Part shown: piece after piece, positions 13,669-19,197 of the stretch
Layout: each line of letters starts with the position of its first letter
Numbering within the stretch: the stretch's first letter is position 1
Origin: Prolixibacteraceae bacterium
GTDB taxonomy: Bacteria; Bacteroidota; Bacteroidia; Bacteroidales; Prolixibacteraceae
DNA: 19,197 nt
NCBI GenBank assembly: GCA_003516705.1
Contig: DPCJ01000210.1
Location: 1 to 19,197, forward strand
Direction: 5' to 3'
Notes under the pieces: generated by a model
What the model saw: the letters and a program-made list of their open reading frames with translations, nothing else
What the model was told of the DNA's origin: nothing
The model's database searches: none
Translations under genes and position numbers: made by a program

Positions 13669-14781
13669 TTAATATCGTTTTACCCACCAGATTATAAAAC
13701 CAGTCACAGGAAGGCTTGCCACCACCAGTCCGATGAGGAAAACGAGTATTTTTCCTGCAATTCCGCCAATGGCGCCCACATGAATATCATAATTCATACG
13801 AAACATTTTGTCGGCAAAACCGGCATTGTCGAGCCGGCCATAAATATGGTCCACTTCAATTTCTTTAAGTGTGAACAGGTCGAAATAACGGTAATCGGTT
13901 TTCCAATAAGTTCCGTAATCCAGATTGGCATTGGCGGCTACTGAAGACAAAGCGGTTTCGGGCGGGTGGATTTCAATGCTGGCAGCGTTGGGATATTCTT
14001 TCATCATTTTTACCCAGATTTCGTCGATGGCAGAAAAACCTGTGGCCACCGAATCGGTTTTTGCAGTTGTCGAACCGGGGTCGGCATACACAAGCGATTT
14101 TTCGCCACCGGCAGCTTTGTACAACCCGCTGGCAAACCACTGAAAGCCCCAAACAAGTCCAGTCAGCGCCAATATTAATGCAAAAAAGCTGGTGTAAAAA
14201 CCAACGATGCTGTGCAGGTCAAGATTTTTTCTTTTCCAAGGTAATCCGGGACGCCAAACGAATGAAAAAGCATATTTAAGCATATAAATATTTCGCGGAA
14301 ACCAGAGAACAATTCCGGTAAGCAGAAGCATTATAAAAACCAGTGTTGAAATAGCCACAAACGGTTGCCCGATTTTTGGCGGCAACCAGAAATAGAAATG
14401 CCCGTTCAGTATAAACCTGAAAAAACCTTTCATGTTGTCGTTTACTTTTAACACTTCGCTATTATACTGATTGAGAAAAACTGAATAGTAATACAAAGGT
14501 TCTTCGTTATAAAAGATGGCTTCAGCAGCCATTTCACCGCCGTTATATTTTACCGAATGCAGATGTTTTCCGGGAAGTTCATTTTCTGCTTTTGACTGCA
14601 AAACCGAAGGCGGCAACATTTGTTTTCCTGTATTTTCCACAAACCGCCAGGGTCGGTTCAGGTTTTCAATTTCTTCGTGAAAAGTATAAATACATCCTGT
14701 GACTGCAATAACAAAAACCACAATGCCGACCGGCAATCCCAGCCACAAATGCAACTTTCCCACCAATCTCCTGAATCTCAT
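13669..14781 (-). CDS. PepSY-associated membrane protein, ferric-reductase type
   Basis: 370 residues with four membrane helices (about 13-33, 142-162, 192-214 and 340-366) and two large periplasmic parts. Conserved histidines at the membrane edges are characteristic of PepSY_TM proteins and fit heme or metal binding: H11 in KLHLWLGL, H128 in NGHFYFWLP, H190 in LDLHSIVGFY and H334 in YDIHVGAIGG. Relatives include PiuB-like iron-regulated proteins and the pyoverdine-system reductase FpvG. The proposed role is to carry electrons across the inner membrane to release iron from imported chelates. It starts 20 bases after the TonB-dependent receptor and is the last gene of the run, followed by a good terminator. 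The family assignment is firm. The reductase role rests on neighbours and family. Confidence 0.88.
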   Translation of the reverse strand: MRFRRLVGKLHLWLGLPVGIVVFVIAVTGCIYTFHEEIENLNRPWRFVENTGKQMLPPSVLQSKAENELPGKHLHSVKYNGGEMAAEAIFYNEEPLYYYSVFLNQYNSEVLKVNDNMKGFFRFILNGHFYFWLPPKIGQPFVAISTLVFIMLLLTGIVLWFPRNIYMLKYAFSFVWRPGLPWKRKNLDLHSIVGFYTSFFALILALTGLVWGFQWFASGLYKAAGGEKSLVYADPGSTTAKTDSVATGFSAIDEIWVKMMKEYPNAASIEIHPPETALSSVAANANLDYGTYWKTDYRYFDLFTLKEIEVDHIYGRLDNAGFADKMFRMNYDIHVGAIGGIAGKILVFLIGLVVASLPVTGFIIWWVKRY

Positions 14782-14801
14782 TCTTTGCCAGTTTAAATTT
14801 T

Positions 14802-17156
14802 TCAGAATTTATAATTGATTGCCAGCCTGAAATTTCGTCCGGCTTCTGCCTGCCAGTAATAAAACTGGCTCCATGAGTAATAAGCGCCTGAATAAAGGTA
14901 CTGGTCGAAAATGTTGTTGATGTTGAGCGATATCCCGAATTTATCAACCTGGTAAGAAATAGCACCGTCGAAACGTGAGTAGTCGGGCATCATTTGCAGA
15001 CTGTTGTCGTAAGCGCCATACCAGTTGGAGCGGTCACCGGCAAACTGCATCCCCGCCGAAACGCCGATTCCTTTCAGCGCACCTTTGAAAATTCTGTAGC
15101 CGAGCCAGGTGTTGGCGACGTGTTTCGAGGTCCCCGGAATCTGGCTTCCCACCTGCGCCGGGTCTGTGTCTTTTGTAATCTGACCGTCGGTGTATGCATA
15201 ATTCAATGTCAGGTCGAGGCCTTGTATTATTTGTCCGCGAACATCGAATTCTATTCCGCGTGTTTGTGTCTGCCCGATTTGAACCGAAAAATACTGATGG
15301 TTGGGATCAGCAGTAAGCACATTGTTTTTTGTAATCTGGTAACCGGCAGCCGAGGCAGTCCACAAACCATCGAGCCACTCTTTTTTCATCCCTAATTCCA
15401 TGTTGTTTCCTGTAATCGGGTCAAAACTGTTTCCCGAAAAGTCGGCTCCAGCCTGTGGAATAAATGCTTCGTCGAAAACTGCATAAATGCTTGTGTTTTT
15501 GTTGAAAGAGAAACTGGCACCCACGCGGGGTGTTAATTTGTCGGCTTTGGCATTTCCTGAATACGGGTCGGCATCTCGCGCCGTTGTATAACGGCCTGCC
15601 AGAGTAATACGGAGTTTTTCTGCAAAGAGCCTGATTTCGTCCTGTACATACAATGCCGAATATTTATTTGAATAGTAAACACCTCTTTCGCGAATGCTCA
15701 GCGAGCGGTCGTAAACCGGGTAAGCTGAGGCGGGTACCTGTCCGTAAATCGGTGAATAAACGTTAAATCCTTTACTTCCGCTATACGAGCCACCCTGTGA
15801 CCAATCGTGGTAAAAGTTTTTGTCGCCCATGTCAACTCCGGCTAAAATGCGGTGACCGATGGATCCGGTTTTAACGTCGCCATTCACAAAAAACTGCCCC
15901 ACTTTTGTAATCCCGAGCACGTCCCAGTTCGAGGCAGCGCGAATCAAAGTATCGCCATTTTCCGAAAATCCGTAAGGCCAAATCGACTGGCCTTCTTGTC
16001 CGTAACGCATAAATGCCAGCTGCCCTGTAAATTTCCAGTTGCTGTTGATAGTATGCGATAAATTGAGGAACAACGAGTGGTCGTTGATGTTGGCGGGTTT
16101 CATATTGGGTTCGGCGGTGGTGAATTCAATGGGCAGGTCACCCATTTCTTTGGATGAAAAAGCATAGTTTGAACCGATGGCCGACATTTGGTTGAACTGG
16201 AAGGTATATTCAGTGGTTAGCGAAGTGGCGGGTGTAAACTGAAACTTCAGCACCGGGGCTATTGAAACACGATTGTTGTATTCGTACAAACGGTGCGAGC
16301 CTTTCATTTGTCCCATCACGTTTAACCGGTAAAGTACTTTTCCGTCGTCTGTAATTTTGCCATCAAAATCAAAAGCCGCGCGGTAAGTATCAAAACTTCC
16401 CACTGTCATTGTGGCTTCGCCTTTGGTAATTCCGGTGGGTTTTTTGGTCACTACGTTGTAAAAACCGCTGGGTTCGCCGTTGGCCAGCATAAAACCGGCA
16501 GGGCCTTTTACAAATTCAATGCGTTCAACCATACTCATGTCTTCGGTAAGTGGCCCCCAGGCAGATTGCACATTCATCCCGTTTCTGAATCCGGCAATCT
16601 GCGAGCCACGCATGTTAATTTGTGCGTAGTTGTCCCAGTGTTCAACACGGGTGGCGCCACTCACATTGCGTGTAACACCTTCCAGCATATCGAAAATCTG
16701 TTGGTCCTGAATTACCTGTTTTGTAACCACCTGAATGTTTTGAGGCACTTCAATCAACGGAGTTTTTAACCGCAAAGTTACCGAAGGATAGTCGGTTACA
16801 TATTTGCTTGGATTTGCTGTCACCACCACTTCTTTTAATTCTTCGCTGTTTTCGTTTAAAACAAAATCAACGGTTGTGGTTTTGCCATTTTCAACCTGAA
16901 CCGATTTGGTTTGAGGTTCAAGACCCACAAAACTTGCCCTGAGATTGTAAGTGCCAGGTTTTACGTTTTTTATTTCGTATTCACCTTTTTCGTTAACAAT
17001 CGAACCGTTGTTGGTTCCTGTTAGAATCATGTTTACAAAAACAGCCGGGTTGCCGTCGGAAGTGGTTACTTTCCCTTTGACTGCACCGGTTTGGGCTAAT
17101 AAACCCAGGGAGAACAGTGAGAAAATGGCAAGAAGAGATATTTTTATCTGATACAT
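14802..17156 (-). CDS. TonB-dependent siderophore-type outer-membrane receptor
   Basis: 784 residues. A signal peptide (1-22, ending LLAQ) is followed by a carboxypeptidase-regulatory-like beta-sandwich (about 26-108: GKVTTSDGNPAVFVNMILTG, IVNEKGEYEIKNVKPGTYNL). A plug follows (about 125-245), opening LIEVPQNIQVVTKQVIQDQ and containing MVERIEFVKGPAGFMLANGE and GFYNVVTKKPTG. A 22-strand barrel ends in FRLAINYKF with the terminal phenylalanine used for outer-membrane insertion. The PQNIQVV and VKGPAGFLxGxxxPSG patterns are those of siderophore receptors (FhuA/FoxA/FecA type) rather than SusC glycan receptors. It imports a ferric chelate using TonB energy. It is 33 bases after the FMN-binding gene and 20 bases before PepSY. 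The ligand cannot be told from sequence. No SusD partner is present. Confidence 0.93.
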   Translation of the reverse strand: MYQIKISLLAIFSLFSLGLLAQTGAVKGKVTTSDGNPAVFVNMILTGTNNGSIVNEKGEYEIKNVKPGTYNLRASFVGLEPQTKSVQVENGKTTTVDFVLNENSEELKEVVVTANPSKYVTDYPSVTLRLKTPLIEVPQNIQVVTKQVIQDQQIFDMLEGVTRNVSGATRVEHWDNYAQINMRGSQIAGFRNGMNVQSAWGPLTEDMSMVERIEFVKGPAGFMLANGEPSGFYNVVTKKPTGITKGEATMTVGSFDTYRAAFDFDGKITDDGKVLYRLNVMGQMKGSHRLYEYNNRVSIAPVLKFQFTPATSLTTEYTFQFNQMSAIGSNYAFSSKEMGDLPIEFTTAEPNMKPANINDHSLFLNLSHTINSNWKFTGQLAFMRYGQEGQSIWPYGFSENGDTLIRAASNWDVLGITKVGQFFVNGDVKTGSIGHRILAGVDMGDKNFYHDWSQGGSYSGSKGFNVYSPIYGQVPASAYPVYDRSLSIRERGVYYSNKYSALYVQDEIRLFAEKLRITLAGRYTTARDADPYSGNAKADKLTPRVGASFSFNKNTSIYAVFDEAFIPQAGADFSGNSFDPITGNNMELGMKKEWLDGLWTASAAGYQITKNNVLTADPNHQYFSVQIGQTQTRGIEFDVRGQIIQGLDLTLNYAYTDGQITKDTDPAQVGSQIPGTSKHVANTWLGYRIFKGALKGIGVSAGMQFAGDRSNWYGAYDNSLQMMPDYSRFDGAISYQVDKFGISLNINNIFDQYLYSGAYYSWSQFYYWQAEAGRNFRLAINYKF

Positions 17157-17189
17157 AATATTTTTGATTTAAAAGGAATGAGACTTTTA

Positions 17190-17726
17190 TTAATTCTGAT
17201 TTTTAAGTAATGCCGTTTTTAGGGCAATATCGGCAGTGATGGCATTGACCGAAATGGTGGCGCCGCTGATGGAATCGATGTTTTTGCCCACTACCAGGTT
17301 GCGGCTGCCGTTGTACCCCGCGAATTGTTTCAGCCAGCCTTTTGCTGTAATCTCCTGTCCGTGTGTCGCTTCATAATTGTAAACCACAACACTTATCACA
17401 CTTTTTGTCAAGTCGAACAAAATAAAATAGTCGAAAAACTCGGCCATTTCGCCGGGTACGGATGCTTGCCCAACTGTGCAACCATTTTTATTGCAACTGA
17501 AAACCCGCCCGGTGTAAACAAATCCGATGGTTTCACTTTTGCTTTCAATGTTCCAGAAAATTCCATTTTCGGAGTCACCGTGAAGTTCTGTTTTCCGAAG
17601 GTCGAAGCCGGATAAATGGAAGCGGTTTTCAATCTCCTTGTTCAGCCTTTTCCGGTTTATATTGACTTCGGTAAAGGTGGCGTCACCAAAAATCACAAAA
17701 AGTATGGATGCAAGAATTAGTTTCAT
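17190..17726 (-). CDS. Exported FMN-binding (covalently flavinylated) protein
   Basis: 178 residues. A short hydrophobic N-terminus (MKLILASILFVIFGDA) serves as a signal peptide or anchor. The C-terminal FMN_bind domain carries the flavinylation motif in DSISGATIS, with T157 the expected acceptor for FMN attached by ApbE outside the cytoplasm (as in RnfG and NqrC). Two cysteines in a CxxxxC arrangement (C78 and C83, in FSCNKNGCTVG) lie in the middle of the fold. They recur in Bacteroidota relatives as far as I recall and could form a disulfide or bind a metal. It begins one base after the stop of the porin gene, so translation is probably coupled. Its place between a porin, a siderophore receptor and PepSY suggests a periplasmic one- or two-electron carrier for iron reduction. 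No apbE gene lies in the window. Confidence 0.85.
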   Translation of the reverse strand: MKLILASILFVIFGDATFTEVNINRKRLNKEIENRFHLSGFDLRKTELHGDSENGIFWNIESKSETIGFVYTGRVFSCNKNGCTVGQASVPGEMAEFFDYFILFDLTKSVISVVVYNYEATHGQEITAKGWLKQFAGYNGSRNLVVGKNIDSISGATISVNAITADIALKTALLKNQN

Positions 17727-17727
17727 A

Positions 17728-18930
17728 TTAAAACATCACACCTATTCCGGCATTTAAAACTTTTGACCATTCACCGGTGCTGGCTGGTTTTGTCCATTGA
17801 AGGTCGGTTTTCAGTACAGCATTTTTTGTAAGCCTGCATGTTAAACCACCTGTAATCACCGTATTTTTATAAGCATCGTTTGCAACCACAGGTGCGGTTA
17901 CCGATTGGTGCATGTTGTAAAATTCGTACCTGATAAACGGAACAAGTTCCATTTTTGTTTTTGCAACTCCCCGCAAAACATTGTACCCGGCTTCCACATA
18001 ATAACCTGTCATTTTACTGCCGAGGTCGTTGTTTTTCTGACCGGTTTTTGTAAAAACATTATATTCTTCGGTATTCGAAAGACTGGCAAGATACAACTGT
18101 CCTCGCAATTCCAACCCTTTCAGATTGTAACGTGCATCGGCGCCAAACATCGAAATCCCCACAACCGATGAATCGGCTTTTGCAATTCCTGCGGAGTTAT
18201 CGTCGGCGAGGTTGTTATAAAGTTTGCTTTGCGATTTTCCGAGATAACCCGAAAGTCCGACATTCAGATTTTTAATACCAAAATATTCCACTTTACCCGA
18301 AAAAGCAGGTGAATTTACATACGCTTTTGAACCTTTCTGACGTCCTTCACGCAGTCCGGCCGAACCATTGAAAATGGCCTTCGAGTCGTAACCACTCAGA
18401 CCGCTGGTTACATACATCTGGTACTTCAGCGATGCGGGAAGAATGGTGCCGGAAAATCCGGCGCCCACTTCACGCCAGGTGCTGATTGCCAGTTTGTTGT
18501 CAATTACGGGCCGTTCAACACCGTTGAAGGTGGTGGGTTCGTGGTATTCATTAACGATGCCCATCGGTACCAGCATCAAACCGGCTTTAAAATTTGCCCA
18601 ACTGTTCAGTTTATGTTGAAGAAATGCCTGTTCAACCCAAACTTCTTTTGCATGTTCCACCTCAATTTCGGTGACAAACTGGGTCTTTGATGAAAAGTTG
18701 TATCCGAAAAAAAGTACCATACGGTGTACATCGAGCGTACCAAGGTCCTTTTTATCTTTGTTCAAAGGCTGGTTGTAATGCACTTCGCCATAGCCGCCAA
18801 TATTCAGTTTGCTTTTGTTGGCAAGCATCTGGTCGGCTGTGTTCAGGTAAACGTTGCTCAGCGTATCGGTTTGTGCGGTGAGCAAAACAGGGAATACAAA
18901 AAAAACTGTAAATAGCTGAAGTAATTTCAT
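17728..18930 (-). CDS. Outer-membrane porin, phosphate-selective-porin-like
   Basis: 400 residues from the ATG at 18930, which begins a normal signal peptide (MKLLQLFTVFFVFPVLLTAQ). An in-frame ATG three codons earlier (18939) is an alternative. The mature part opens with NIGGYGEVHYN and is built of alternating-pattern strands throughout: MVLFFGYNFSSKTQFVTEIEVEH, ANFKAGLMLVPMGIVNEYHEPTTF, and the C-terminal LNAGIGVMF ending in phenylalanine. This resembles the OprO/OprP-like porin group (a 16-strand barrel) and Bacteroidota proteins of unknown substrate. The NEYHEPTTFNGVERP loop segment is typical of this Bacteroidota group. It is the first gene of the four-gene run, with a well-formed promoter upstream. 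It may pass small solutes or an iron chelate, with substrate unknown. Confidence 0.75.
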   Translation of the reverse strand: MKLLQLFTVFFVFPVLLTAQTDTLSNVYLNTADQMLANKSKLNIGGYGEVHYNQPLNKDKKDLGTLDVHRMVLFFGYNFSSKTQFVTEIEVEHAKEVWVEQAFLQHKLNSWANFKAGLMLVPMGIVNEYHEPTTFNGVERPVIDNKLAISTWREVGAGFSGTILPASLKYQMYVTSGLSGYDSKAIFNGSAGLREGRQKGSKAYVNSPAFSGKVEYFGIKNLNVGLSGYLGKSQSKLYNNLADDNSAGIAKADSSVVGISMFGADARYNLKGLELRGQLYLASLSNTEEYNVFTKTGQKNNDLGSKMTGYYVEAGYNVLRGVAKTKMELVPFIRYEFYNMHQSVTAPVVANDAYKNTVITGGLTCRLTKNAVLKTDLQWTKPASTGEWSKVLNAGIGVMF

Positions 18931-18959
18931 TTGAATCATTTTTAGTAATTAATCGTGGA

Positions 18960-18990
18960 CAAAAGTAGCTCCCTGAAAAAGAGCGGGCAA
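18960..18990 (-). promoter_or_regulatory. Candidate promoter of the porin-FMN-TonB-PepSY run
   Basis: On the reverse strand TTG (18990-18988), a 20-base spacer, then an exact -7 box TACTTTTG (18967-18960). This is the best-formed Bacteroidota promoter in the window, with a leader of about 25 bases before the ATG at 18930. The 105-base gap from the upstream LuxR-type gene leaves room for an operator, but no Fur-like box is obvious by eye. Confidence 0.6.
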
Positions 18991-19043
18991 TCACTAAAAA
19001 AGGTGAAATAGGGTTGGTCGAATCACTGAAACTAATGAGTTAA

Positions 19044-19197
19044 TTAAAGACTGTCAACGTTGAGAATATTGTTGGTGAGCGCGTAAACAGTAAGCCCCGC
19101 CTGGCTTTTGATGCCTGTTTTCTGCATAATATTTTTGCGATGGCTCATTACCGTGTGAATACTGATATTGAGTACATCGGCAATTTCTTTGTTCGAC
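19044..19197 (-). CDS. LuxR/NarL-type transcription regulator, C-terminal part
   Basis: The last 50 residues of a reverse-strand protein whose N-terminus lies beyond the window. It is the GerE/LuxR DNA-binding helix-turn-helix: SNKEIADVLNISIHTVMSHR covers the two key helices, followed by KNIMQKTGIKSQAGLTVYAL and a tail NNILNVDSL. Whether a receiver domain (NarL/FixJ response regulator) precedes it cannot be seen. Being directly upstream on the same strand makes it a candidate regulator of the porin-led run, but this is inference from position only. Confidence 0.85.
   Translation of the reverse strand, partial: SNKEIADVLNISIHTVMSHRKNIMQKTGIKSQAGLTVYALTNNILNVDSL

Noticed and set aside
14994..15395. 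133-residue + strand frame opposite the TonB-dependent receptor
   Set aside because: Shadow frame with scattered cysteines and no recognisable pattern.
1..19197. Mobile island, prophage, CRISPR or toxin-antitoxin system
   Set aside because: No integrase, transposase, phage gene, direct-repeat array or toxin/antitoxin pair was recognised. The palindromes are small dispersed elements.

Overview
This window reads as a chromosomal segment of a Bacteroidota bacterium. The evidence is a SusC/TonB-dependent style of outer-membrane proteins with carboxypeptidase-regulatory-like N-termini, exact TAnnTTTG promoter -7 elements, weak ribosome-binding sites, a GH43/GPH sugar pair, and family choices (large S9 peptidase, NhaD, DUF2007, DUF438-PAS) typical of marine or sediment Bacteroidales/Marinilabiliales. 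Genus-level assignment is inference. I see no rRNA, tRNA, CRISPR array, integrase or transposase.

Layout. 1-799 (-): start of a serine beta-lactamase-like hydrolase that leaves the window. 953-2132 (+): a barrel-less SusC-plug-like secreted protein, then a small membrane-anchored hypothetical. 2153-2311 (-): a 52-residue basic small protein. 2486-3940 (-): sulfide:quinone-oxidoreductase-like flavoprotein, divergent from a 75-residue DUF2007-type protein (4168-4395, +). 4505-7288 (-): secreted S9 peptidase, divergent from a DUF438/degenerate hemerythrin/PAS protein (7460-8653, +). 8666-9949 (-): NhaD-type sodium/proton antiporter. 10113-10715 (-): c-type cytochrome lipoprotein with a 20-bp perfect hairpin ending on its start codon. 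10863-13452 (-): GPH symporter followed by a cytoplasmic GH43 glycosidase. 13669-18930 (-): a four-gene run of porin, FMN-binding protein, TonB-dependent siderophore-type receptor and PepSY membrane protein. 19044-19197 (-): the C-terminus of a LuxR-type regulator.

How the genes work together. The GPH symporter and GH43 enzyme suggest uptake of pentose-containing oligosaccharides followed by intracellular cleavage. The four-gene run suggests outer-membrane uptake of a ferric chelate followed by periplasmic reduction, with a covalently bound FMN and a histidine-rich PepSY membrane protein as electron carriers. SQR, NhaD, cytochrome c and the PAS/hemerythrin-like protein are consistent with a respiring, redox-responsive, salt-exposed organism.

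Non-coding structure is rich for 19 kb: four intergenic palindromes (2457, 4414, 7349, 11886), one start-codon hairpin (10715), one good intrinsic terminator (13594), and a promoter plus tandem-repeat operator candidate in front of the GPH-GH43 pair.
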